Part shown: positions 21,460-31,449 of the stretch, piece after piece
Position numbering within the stretch: the stretch's first letter is position 1
Layout: each line of letters opens with the position of its first letter
DNA from: Ashinkailepas kermadecensis
Lineage: Eukaryota; Arthropoda; Thecostraca; Neolepadidae
Direction of reading: 5' to 3'
DNA length: 64,000 nucleotides
NCBI GenBank assembly: GCA_034440615.1
Contig: JAOTOM010005148.1
Span: 184,501-248,500 of the forward strand
Notes under the pieces: model-generated
The model's database searches: none
Told to the model about the DNA's origin: nothing
Seen by the model: the letters and a program-made list of their open reading frames with translations, nothing else
Position numbers and translations under genes: made by a program

Positions 21460-23440
21460 CAAATCAAGTTGGAGCCCTCCAAAATAAGGATGGATTCCAA
21501 CAACTAAATGCCCAGGTAAAAAAATGGCTCTGGAGCACCAAACATATCAGATGCCTTCACAAATTGCGTACGGCACCGAAAAACAAACCGGATCTCGAAC
21601 ATTCGAGGTTGGATACAAAAACATGGCGCCAAGGGCTCGAGAAATCCGGCCGGGATTCGGACTTTTAAGAAAATCAGAATAGTTTCACAAAATCGTATTG
21701 AGCCCAGCAAACTGGGGTTGGGTCTCCGGAACCACGCGCCTGGGTGCGATAAGCCACTCTGGGACCTAGAAACATCGTACCGAAGCCCCAAAATTGTACT
21801 TGGGCCCCACAAGTGTGCGTCAGAAGCCCAAAATAAACACATCGGGACCCTAAGAGCACAACGGGGGCCGAAAATACAACTGACCCTCCAAAGCGCACAG
21901 TCTCACAAAAAGCGACAGGACCTTAACACATGCGTTGCAGCCATAAATATACATACCGGGAGGTCTAAAAAACACACCGGAAGCTCTCAAGGCACACAGG
22001 GGTCATGATAACGCACAATATCCTGAAAAGGTGGCTGGGGCCGCAGAAGGCAACATGGTTCCAAAACAAACAAAAAGACCGGTGCTAAATAAACACATCG
22101 GGATCTTCGAAAACGTCCTGACACGTCAAAAAAAATCCTCGGTGCACAAAAATTCAACAAACCCTAAAACGAGCATGGGGTTCGAAAATGCTTTAGGCCC
22201 CTAACAAAAATGGCTTTGAGCCATAGTACACAATCATAGACCAAGAAATACGCAACGGGTCCAAAAAAAACGCCGAGGCTTGGCCTCGGTTCGGTATCAA
22301 ATCTGGGAGGATAGCAGCAAAGATATGAAGTGCATCAAAGCTCAGCGGAAACCGCATTTCATAGCTACCAGAAAATGTGAGAAGTAGGAAACTAATGATC
22401 GAATTTAATCAATCGACTTTTCGAAGCGAACGCCCATGCGAATCATTCCATCACGCCAAATATGGCGCAAGTCTATCATGTGGCAGCAATTAGCAAAACG
22501 CAGAAGGCCTAGCAGAAACCATAGCATCGCACGAAGTGTGGCGAATGCACCGAATACGAAAAATGGGTGTGCACGTGCACTGACGTTGCCGTCGTGGCGA
22601 CAGGGTGCTATGAACTGGAATGCCTGAAATTGTAAAATTTTGTATTTTAAAGTGGTGGGTAATACATTTTACTTTGAAGTTATGGGCCTAATACATCTTC
22701 TAAACCCTGCTCGTTTTAGGGCTTTGTTGTGTTTTTTGTGCACCGATAATTTTTTACGTGTCGGGGCGTTTTCGAAGATCCCGATGTGTTTATTTAGCTC
22801 CCGGTCGTTTTGTACGTTTTGGAACCATGTTGCCTTTTGTGGCCCCAGCCTCTTTTACAGGCCCTTGTACGTTCTCATGGCCCCTGTGCGCCTTGCGAGT
22901 TTGCAGTGTATTTTTCTTAGAGCTCCCGGTATGTTTATTTAGGGCTGCAACGCATGTTTTAAGACCCTATCGCTTTTTGGGAGACTCTGTGCGCTTTGGA
23001 GGGTTAGTTGTACTTTCTGGCACTGTTGTACTCTTAGGGTCCCGCTGCGTATATTTGGGGCTTCTGACGCACATTTGTGGGGCCCCAGTATGATTTTGGG
23101 GCTTCGGTGTGAGCTTTTCTGGGTCGCAGCGCGACTTATCGCGCCCAGGCGCGTGGTTCCGGAGACCCAACGCCAGCTTTCTGGGCTCAACGCGATTTTT
23201 GTGGATCTTTTCTGCGGTTTTTTAAAGTCCGAATCCCGGCCTGATTTTTCGAACCTCTGACGCCATGTTTTTGCATCCCACCTCGATTTTTCGAGATCCG
23301 GTATGCTTTTCGGTGTCATACGCAATTTTTGAAGGCATCTGGAAAAAAATGTTCCGTGCAACAGAGCCATTTTCCTGACCCGGACATTTATTTGTTGTAA
23401 TCTCGCCTTTTTGGAGGGCTCCAGCTTGATTTCTTGGGAT
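21460..23440. repeat. Long internal inverted repeat of the left element
   Basis: Arm 1 (about 21460-22210) contains TTGGAGCCCTCCAAAATAAGG, ATGCCTTCACAAATTGCGTA and CATCGGGATCTTCGAAAACG. Arm 2 (about 22685-23440) carries the same blocks in reverse complement and reverse order. The arms are visibly diverged but collinear, and the spacer is about 0.47 kb. A transcript would fold into a stem of roughly 750 bp. Confidence 0.85.
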
Positions 23441-23454
23441 ACCGATCCGGGTTT

Positions 23455-24756
23455 GTGGTATAGGTGTAATTTCAGCAGTGTGAGGTAACTTATCAAGGGA
23501 TACCAAAAGAAAACCTTAGAAATGAGTGGTGGAGTTAGGGTTGAAATCCGACCAATCAGAAACCATAGTGGTAGATTAGGCCCCTCCACAGGACAATTTA
23601 GTTGATGACTAATTATATTATTTCGAAATGTACCCTTTGACAAAATAGCGGTCGAAATCCAAGGACTTTTTAATGGGCGTAGGTGCCCCCCCCCCCCTGC
23701 AAATCCGTTTGCCCCATTCTGCTTGACGCAAACATAGGTACTCCACTTGTCCCTCAATAATTTTCCGAAACATATGCCCATGGGGAAAAGCCAACATTGA
23801 GGGGACAAATTACCCCTCATAAGCATACAATACAACATCCATGCCCCATATGAAATGGGATGAATGATGTTTTGAAATGCATTTTCTTCCAACAAACTTC
23901 TTTTCTGTTATTACAGCCTGCATGATTAGAGCTTCCCAGCTTCCATACCTTCACAACGTCATTTACAAAACGGTACAGCACAGCGAAAACGATGGACGTG
24001 ACGGCGTGGAATTTGAAGGTTTGGATTATGTATGTACTGACATTGTTGCATTGTTGCATTGTCATTTATGCATTGGTGTTCAATGCTTGGTCTTGCCGTG
24101 AATTTATTCGCTGAGGATATATTTTAGCTCGTGTGACAGTTGCCTTGCAGCCAGCACCAAATGTTATAAAAATAAACAAATTCCTAAGATGACGCTAAAA
24201 AAAACAATGCAATCCACTTCTTGTTGTCACCTTTACGAAATTGTCGTCCTTTGACTGAGAAATGGTCGTTCAAGCTTTGCTTATGACATCAAGCTGGTGG
24301 GAATAAATAACAGTAGTGATGAATCTAGCTATATTCAGTTAGACTTGGAGGACTTAAAAGTGGGTTGATCAATGGCAGATATCTGTAAGATATGCTTAGC
24401 ACCAGCCCCGCCAGCTCGCTGCAATCTAGAGGCCAGCGGGAAGATTCGAGAAAGCATTGAGACGATGGTTTGTTTTGGCACTTATGTATTTATCCAAATA
24501 TTACTTATTTATACCCTGGTATGGCCCAGTTTTCAGCGAAAATTATTAGTGCTATTGCGTTTTGAGTAAATGATGCACCATGCCAAGAACAAACAAAAAC
24601 CAATATGAAATCATGTTCCCCATCCTCGAACCATAGTATAAGAAAGAGCCTAAAAACAATATGAGACCCTAACACAATGGAGGCCCCCTTTCGGGGAACA
24701 GGAGGCCCCCTTTCGACCTTGCCCCCCCCTGGAAGAATTTCGTGGCGACGCCGCTG
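23455..24756. mobile_element. Tail and first right end of the left element
   Basis: This segment matches the reverse complement of 30090-31430 and ends in GAATTTCGTGGCGACGCC at the transposon terminus. A second version of the same tail lies at 26735-28044. The 8 bases after the end, ACCCTCAC, have no partner beside any visible left end. Confidence 0.85.
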
Positions 24757-25234
24757 ACCCTCACAGATAAGAATGAGCGGTTCTGCTTTCGCCCCCACCC
24801 TCCTTGCTCTCTAGATTTATGGCTGATATTTTCCAGTCGAGCATGGTTTACACAACTGAATGGGAGAGTACAGACTTCGGCGTACCCACCAATCCGCAGA
24901 GGATTGAGCGGAAGTTCCATGGAAGGTACAAGGCCCCTCCCCCTACACCATACCACTGATAGATTTATGATTTTGCCAAGGAGGTGTCATTTCTCCAGAG
25001 GGGCGGCTCTTGGTCCAGAGCATTTGGACGAGGTACACTCCGATCTCTCAGAGGGACACCATTTGTTTTTGTCTGAGGAGTGCCTTTCGCCGAAAAATTC
25101 GCGGCGTGCGTTCGGACTCCCAGAGGACTGCCGTTCACAGGCCGAGGAGCGCGTTGCGCTGATAAATTCGAGGGAGAGGGTACACTGCAACCTCCAAGGG
25201 AGGGGTCCCTCGGGTAATAAGGGGCGCCACTTTC
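24757..25234. other. Foreign segment between the two right ends
   Basis: This DNA is absent from the 30090-37268 copy. The first 200 bases show no identifiable feature. About 25000-25200 looks like decayed GAGAGG/CCAGAGG-type short repeats. No gene is supported. Confidence 0.45.
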
Positions 25235-25642
25235 GTTTCCTCCCCCTTGGATCAGCCCTTGCGCGCGTTCTGCTGGTAGAAGAACGTGCCACACCTGTAT
25301 CAACGGGCTCAAAGGTAGATGCACGCGAAAAACGTAGTTTATAAAATAACGTGCAACCGCTGTCTTGGAATATTTTATGTCGGTGAAACCAAACGTAGTA
25401 TCAGGGATAGGTACAATGAGCACTTGGGAGATGCCAGACTTCGAAGAGCATACACACCTTTAGGCGAACACATGATCGACAAACATTATAACATGGAACA
25501 CAGCGACACTAACACAAACTTCAAAGTAGAAATTCTAGCAACAGCCAGGGACAACGCTGATCTAAAGGTCCTCGAATCTCTACACATACGTAATCTACGG
25601 CCGCAACTAAACACGCAAACGACGTCTTGGTATATCACTTAA
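25235..25642 (+). pseudogene. Penelope-like element C-terminus with GIY-YIG endonuclease
   Basis: From the ATG at 25319, 107 codons are open and encode a GIY-YIG nuclease domain of the type fused to PLE reverse transcriptases. It has VYKI at residues 7-10 (the GIY position), FYVG at 19-22 (the YIG position), arginines 29/31 and His35 in a TKRSIRDRYNEH helix, a CxxC at residues 12-15, a GEHMIDKH segment at 49-56, and the metal-binding Glu86 in LESLHIR. Upstream the frame is interrupted, but another frame at 25249-25325 reads ISPCARS...TCHTCINGLKGRC, a cysteine-rich stretch expected just before this domain. A one-base loss in the A-run near 25329 would explain the break. The RT core is absent, so the copy is 5'-truncated and inactive. 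Confidence 0.85.
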
Positions 25643-26634
25643 ATTACATAAACATAAATTATATTCTATGTATTACGCGTTATATTGGATCTATGTCTAT
25701 ATATGTGCGTGAGTGTATGTATCGATATGTATGTGGACGGACCATCGGTTCGGGCTTCCTCAGAGGATTCTATCTTGACCTAGTTTGTTTCTGGTTTGGA
25801 GTTTCTTTAAGTGTCTGCACCACTGAGGAGGCTTTTCTGCATTCCACGTGTCTTTTGCGCTTTTTTTCGCGTGCTTTTTTTTTCAATTGCTTAACTTGAC
25901 ATTTTTATATCACTCCTGACGATGGCCCCTGGCCGAAACGTTGAGTACCTAATAAAGTATAATCCTTAACGTTACTTTTGTCTCAACTCAGCACCTCCTG
26001 GTATATTGAAGGTCGTATGCTTTCTTTACGCAATGTCTTGCAACATACCCTTGCTTGCAACGTCACTACCTCTCGCCGATTTGCTACCACTTGCCAGTCG
26101 TTCTACTCAAGGGTATTGTTTTATATACTTTTGAGGGGAACTGCCACCTCAATTTTTGCTTAACCCACCTTGCAATTATTTCAACTTCTAACATGGGAGC
26201 CAATGGAATGTGCCCCCAATTAATTTTGTCTGCTCATTGCCTTCATGTGCTTTGCCCCGTCCAATCATTTCAAGATCAAGATAAAGATAGAGAGATAAGA
26301 GATAAAGATTCAAGATAAAGATCATCAAGATATCAACATCGGTGGGCCAACCCTTGGGGCGAGGTGGGCTCCCTCTCACAAATGTCTTCACTTCGCACCA
26401 CGACAACTTCTGAACGGAGCGCAAAAAATAAATGAGGAAAGAACGGTAAGGTTCCTTGATCAATTCGGTATCATGAAAGGCAGATGCAATCCTCCTGGGA
26501 TAGTTGAATCAATTGGAAAAATGCCAATAAGAAATGGGTACCCTGAACTCCCATAGGCCCACGGCCTAAAACCGGCCGCGTTTGCGTGTTTTTACTTACC
26601 CTCCGCTAAGTGGGCTGATACGCAAACAGCTGTT
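25643..26634. other. PLE 3' untranslated region and flanking DNA
   Basis: After the GIY-YIG frame there is an AT-rich leader to the hammerhead-like motif (25916), then sequence with no recognised feature. A GATAAAGA/ATCAAGAT simple repeat occurs at 26270-26335. The right edge meets the second partial copy of the hAT-like element. Confidence 0.5.
25916..25940 (+). ncRNA. Hammerhead-ribozyme-like motif in the PLE 3' region
   Basis: The core reads CTGACGA, then GGCC-CCT-GGCC able to form helix II, then GAAA. This is the conserved CUGANGA/GAAA arrangement of hammerhead ribozymes, which are known in Penelope-like elements. An AATAAA polyadenylation-type signal follows at 25951-25956. I could not confirm helix I or III pairing, so self-cleavage is not established. 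Confidence 0.5.
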
Positions 26635-26639
26635 GGTTT

Positions 26640-28044
26640 CCAATCCAGGCGTACATGATCCATGCTTTGGCGTCATGGCGACCGGGCGCTATGAACTGGA
26701 ATGTCTGAAATTGGGAAATTTTACATTTTAAAGTGATTTGCATAGGTGTAATTTCAACAGAGTGAGGTGACTTATCAAGGGATGCCAAAAGAAAACATTC
26801 GAACAGGGTGGGGGAGTTAGGGTTGAAATCCGACGAGTCAGAAACGATAGGGGGTAGATTAGGCCCCTCCATAGGATAATTCAATTGGTCACTAGTTATT
26901 TTATTTAAAAAGGTCCCCTTTGACAAAATAGTGGTCGAAATCCGAGGACTTTTTAATGGGGTAAGTGGATCCCCTCCAAATACGTTTCCCGCCCCTCCCC
27001 CTTGACGCAAATGTAGGTACGCCACTGGCCTCCCAATAATTTTCAGAAACATACGCCCATGGGGCAAAGCCAACATTGAGGGGGAAAATTCCCCCTTACA
27101 AGCATACAAAACAACACCGATGCCCCATACAAAATGGGAGGAATGATGTTTCAAATGCATTTTCTTCCTACAAACTTCTCTTCTGTGATTACAGCCTGCA
27201 TGATTAGAGCTTCCCAGCTTCAATACCTTCTCAACGTCATTTACAAAACGGTACAGCATAGCGAAAACCATGGGCGTGACGGCATGGAATTTGAAAGTTT
27301 TGCATTATTTATGCATTGCCATCGTTGCATTGTTCCATTGTCATCCATGCACTGTTGTTCAACAATGCTTGTCCTTGCCGTGAATTTATTTGCTGAGGAT
27401 TTATTATTTTAGCTGGTGTGCTAAGTGCCTTGCAGCCAGCACCAAATGCTATTTAAAAATAATAAATCCCTAAGATGGCGATCAGAAAAATCAATTCAAT
27501 CCATTTATCGTTGTCACCTTCGCGAAATTGTCGTCCTAGGACTGAGAAATGATCGTTTAAGCTTGCTTATGACATCAAGCTGGTGGGAATGACTAACAGT
27601 AGTGATGAATCTAGCTATATTCAGTTAGACTTGGTGGACATAGAAGTGGGTTGATCAATGGGAGTTATCTTTAAGATACGCTTAGCACCAGCCCCGCCAG
27701 CTCGCTGCAATCTAGAGACCAGCCGGAAGATTCTTCTGGTCGAGAAAGCATTAAGACATTGGTTTGTTTTGGCACTTAGGTATTTATCCACATATTACTT
27801 ATTTATTCCCTGGTATGGCTCAGTTGTCAGCGAGAAAGAAAAATTGCTATTGCGTTTTGCGTAAATGATGCACCATGCCGAGAACAAACAAGACATCAAT
27901 ATGCAATCATGTTTCCCATTCTGGAACCATAGTAAGAGCCTAAAAACAATAGGAGGTCCTAACACAGTGGAGGCCCCTTTCGAGGTGCAGGAGGCCCCCT
28001 TTCAACATTGCCCCCACTGGAAGAATTTCGTGGCGACGCCACTG
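26640..28044. mobile_element. Second, internally deleted hAT-like copy in the composite
   Basis: The segment 26660-26735 matches the inverted-repeat spacer (compare 22590-22660). From 26740 it matches the tail (compare 23455-24756), so the second inverted-repeat arm is missing. It ends in GTGGCGACGCCACTG at 28044, next to the TSD. Confidence 0.8.
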
Positions 28045-28052
28045 GTGATATG
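28045..28052. other. Right TSD of the composite element
   Basis: GTGATATG is identical to 18819-18826, so the whole 9.2-kb interval behaves as one insertion. Confidence 0.85.
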
Positions 28053-28729
28053 CAATGCTTGAAAGCAAATAGTATCGCAAGAAGCGACTGCTCATTACAC
28101 AAAAAATGCATCATATAGTGTATCAATATCTTGAATCAGTATCATTTCTGTCTGAGATTGAAGAAAGCACATGACCAAAGGAGCTTTTATTTCTAGAAAA
28201 TTAATACTTTAACCCTATGGCTCTTTTATATTTACATCTATAAGAGAGACGTATGCCCCACCCCCATACCATCTTGTATTATGTTGGGCCGATTTCAAAA
28301 CCGAATAGCTTATCCGAATTCTACTGGTCTCATCTACATTTCTAGAGTGTCAAAATGTTTGCAATGGCGAAGTCAGCGGGCAATAGAATGGGTGTGGCGG
28401 ATTGATCAAAACGGTTTGGGGCTGTGCTTATATTTTGCACCCACGGTGGAATTTTGCATCATTGGATGTGTGTCACCCTTAGCGGTCCCAACAGCATTTG
28501 ATATTCATACATGCTCTTATATTCCAGCTAATGGCGTTGCCAGAAGCCCAAGGAGAATGGTTGTCATTTCTTCTCTGTTGCTGGTCACTCCTAACAGTTT
28601 TTGCCACAAATTCATTTTATTTTGTCATTCTTGCATAATATATACAATTACCATGTGTTTCTTGTGCAGAGGCGTCACGAGGAAATTATACTACGGAGGA
28701 CCCTGATATACCTGAATGGGAATGCTGGT
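28053..28729. other. Single-copy stretch between two elements
   Basis: No gene was recognised. CAGAGGCGTCACGAGG at about 28669 resembles a hAT-type terminus but has no partner that I can see. Confidence 0.4.
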
Positions 28730-29080
28730 GAATTTTTGGCCCTTGGAAAATCTTCTGTCTCCGCCACTGCTTGTGATTTATTATGAGCGTTTGTTCTGAA
28801 TTCACTTTTCCACCTCTTCGATCCGCCATTGGCAAAATGTCACCATTTCAGCGTCATTGCTTGTACTGGTTTGAATAGGGTATGTCCTAAATACCTTTCG
28901 TCACTTCCTGTATCCATCATTGGAAAAATCTTCTGGCTTCGCCACTGCTTCTGATGCATTATTGCCGCATATTTTTGATTCCCTTCACCCTCCCCTCCTT
29001 GTTCCGTCATTGACAAAAGGTCCTTTTTGATGTGCCACTGCTTGTGGTGGGTTTGAATTGCTTGGGTGTATACCCTTCAT
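28730..29080. repeat. Degenerate repeat of about 110 bp, three units
   Basis: The block AAAATCTTCTG(T/G)CT(C/T)CGCCACTGCTT appears near 28748 and 28926, and a diverged form (AAAGGTCCTTTTTGATGTGCCACTGCTTGTGG) near 29015. Similar intervening sequence (CC.CCTCTTCGATCCGCCATTGGCAAAATG) lies between them. Confidence 0.6.
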
Positions 29081-29634
29081 GCCACGCACTTGAATTTTTG
29101 TGCGGTTAAACAAAATTTAAAAGGGAGGTAAGTAGGGCTAGGTAGGTTATGTTTTTATATTTTAGGTTATGTTCTTGCTTACGAAAGTTAGGTTGTTACA
29201 TTTTATTCAACATTGTTTTTATGCTATATGACCTAACTCAATCCCCTTGTTGGTGTTATTTTGCTCGCCAACTGAAAAATAAACATGTGCAGAAGAAACG
29301 AATGGTCGCATGGTCTTAATCACGTCCATAATCGTTACATGGGGAAAATCCAAGAATTCATAACACACCTCAATGCACTGATTTGCCCTGTTGTCATGGT
29401 TGTAAACTTGCATCTCTAGCAGTTTCCTGGTATACATCTTGGTTGTGTGACATCACATGACTATGTGAACTTACCACAATGTGGAAATTGTGGCGAATAC
29501 GGTAGTTTTTGTATCGATCGTGTTGATTTTTCAACAATACATTAATCAGCCATAGCGTCCAAGGATTTAAACAACATTATATTAATGTCCGTATTGCCTT
29601 TGTACGCCAGCGTAGCGATCCATTCAAGAGCGTA
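29081..29634. other. AT-rich single-copy stretch
   Basis: Scattered TAGGTTATG motifs occur at 29120-29195 without forming an array. No gene was found. Confidence 0.4.
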
Positions 29635-30078
29635 GCCAACGGGGGTGGCGAAGGAGGCAGGACTCCCTCAGACCTGTAAACCCCCAACGGTGCTTTGGAT
29701 GATGGATGAATAATGGGAGAATGGATGGTCACCTCATCATACCTTGGAGGTATGATGAGTCCCAGAGAAACCTGCTAGGGCCTGCGTGGGCTACACAAAC
29801 CTCCAGCGGGCCTCATAACAGGATCCAAGAGAGGTGGAGGGGTGGGCCTGTCATCCCCTGAAGATGCAGGAGCTCGAAGAACCTGCTATGGGTCCTATAG
29901 GGACCTCCAAATCCCCAGCGAGGCTTCTAGGATGGGCGATGGGATGACCACGCCTTTCCCTGGAGATGTGAGAGCCTGCTAATGGCAGAGCAGGAGCCCG
30001 CCGCATTACCAGGAAACCCCCAGCGAGTTCCCTGAGAGAATCTAAGAGCGGTGGACATTCCTCATCTGGGAACATCGG
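29635..30078. repeat. Degenerate array of about 110-bp units
   Basis: Loosely repeated blocks of the form GAACCTGCTATGGG..., CCCCCAGCGAG and GGATGATGGATG/GGATGGGCGATG recur three to four times. The array abuts the left TSD of the next transposon. Confidence 0.55.
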
Positions 30079-30081
30079 TGA

Positions 30082-30089
30082 CTCACGAG
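30082..30089. other. Left TSD of the right hAT-like element
   Basis: CTCACGAG here equals CTCACGAG at 37269-37276. Confidence 0.9.
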
Positions 30090-30928
30090 CAGTGGCGTCG
30101 CCACGAAATTCTTCCAGGGGGGGCAAGGTCGAAAGGGGGCCTCCTGTTACCCGAAAGGGGGCCTCCATTGTGTTAGGGTCTCATATTGTTTTTAGGCTCT
30201 TATACTATGGTTCGAGGATGGGGAACATGATTTCATATTGGTTTTTTGTTTGTTCTTGGCATGGTGCATCATTTACTCAAAACGCAATAGCACTAATCAT
30301 TTTGGCTGAAAACTGGGCCATACCAGGGTATAAATAAGTAATATTTGGATAAATGCATAAGTGCCAAAACAAACCATCGTCTTAATGCTTTCTCGAATCT
30401 TCCCGCTGGTCTCTAGATTGCAGCGAGCTGGCGGGGCTGGTGCTAAGCATATCTTACAGATATCTGCCATTGATCAACCCACTTTTAAGTCCTCCAAGTC
30501 TAACTGAATATAGCTAGATTCATCACTACTGTTATTTATTCCCATCAGCTTGATGTCATAAGCAAAGCTTGAACGACTATTTCTCAGTCCAAGGACGAAA
30601 ATTTTTTAAAGGTGACAACGAGAAGTGGATTCATTAGTTTTTTTAGCGTCATCTTAGGAATTTGTTTATTTTTATAACATTTGGTGCTGGCTGCAAGGCA
30701 ACTGTCACACGAGCTAAAATATATCCTCAGCGAATAAATTCACGACAAGAACAAGCATTGAACACCAATGCATAAATGACAATGCAACAATGCAACAATG
30801 TCAGTACATACATAATCCAAGCCTTCACATTCCACGCCGTCACGCCCATCGTTTTCGCTGTGCTGTGCCGTTTTGTAAATGACGTTGAGAAGGTATGGAA
30901 GCTGGGAAGCTCTAATCATGCAGGCTGT

Positions 30929-30967
30929 TAGTTAGTTAGTTAGTTATTGTGGTTTAGGGGCGCATCG
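30929..30967 (-). mobile_element. 39-bp retroposed insert with a 12-bp TSD
   Basis: The 12-mer CATGCAGGCTGT occurs on both sides (30917-30928 and 30968-30979). The insert reads, on the minus strand, GATGCGCCCCTAAACCAC and then an (ACTA)n tail. The sister sequences near 23917-23941 and 27190-27214 lack the insert and show one target copy. This is the signature of a target-primed, extremely 5'-truncated LINE or SINE end. Confidence 0.8.
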
Positions 30968-31449
30968 CATGCAGGCTGTAATAACAGAAAAGAAGTTTTT
31001 TTGGAAGAAAATGCATTTAAAAACATCATTCATCCCATTTCACATGGGGCATGTATGTTGTATTGCATGCTTATGAGGGGTAATTTGTCCCCTCAATGTT
31101 GGCTTTTCCCCATGGGCGTATGTTTCGCAAAATTATTGAGGGAACAGTGGAGTACCTATATTTGCGTCAAGCAGGACGGGGCAAACGGATTTGCAGGGGT
31201 GGGGGGATGGCACCTACGCCCATTAAAAAGTCCTTGGATTTCGACCGCTATTTTGTCAAAGGGTACATTTCGAAATAATATAATTAGTCATCAACTAAAT
31301 TGTCCTGTGGAGGTGCCTAATCTACCACTATGGTTTCTGATTGGTCGGATTTCAACCCTAACTCAGTTCTAAGGTTTTCTTTTGGTATCCCTTGATAAGT
31401 TACCTCACACTGCTGAAATTACACCTATACCACAAACCCGGATCGGTAT

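Larger units (their letters stand above)
18827..28044. mobile_element. Composite hAT-like non-autonomous transposon, left copy
   Basis: The left end CAGGGGCGTCGCCAC and right end GTGGCGACGCCACTG form a terminal inverted repeat and sit inside a perfect 8-bp TSD. An 8-bp TSD and CAG ends fit the hAT superfamily, although related families cannot be excluded. In order the element holds a GC-rich 21-bp array (18880-20560), a second 21-bp array (20600-21455), an inverted repeat with arms at 21460-22210 and 22685-23440, a tail with its own complete right end at 24756, about 1.9 kb of other DNA including a PLE fragment, and a second, internally deleted copy ending at 28044. No transposase frame was found. 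The same family is present, inverted, at 30090-37268. Confidence 0.85.

Noticed and set aside
22939..23895. 318-codon minus-strand frame inside the left hAT-like element
   Set aside because: It crosses inverted-repeat and tail sequence, is not conserved as a frame in the other copy and contains no transposase motif.
24757..24764. ACCCTCAC as a TSD for an element ending at 24756
   Set aside because: No matching 8-mer borders any left end of the family in the window, so it is treated as the untagged side of an internal end.
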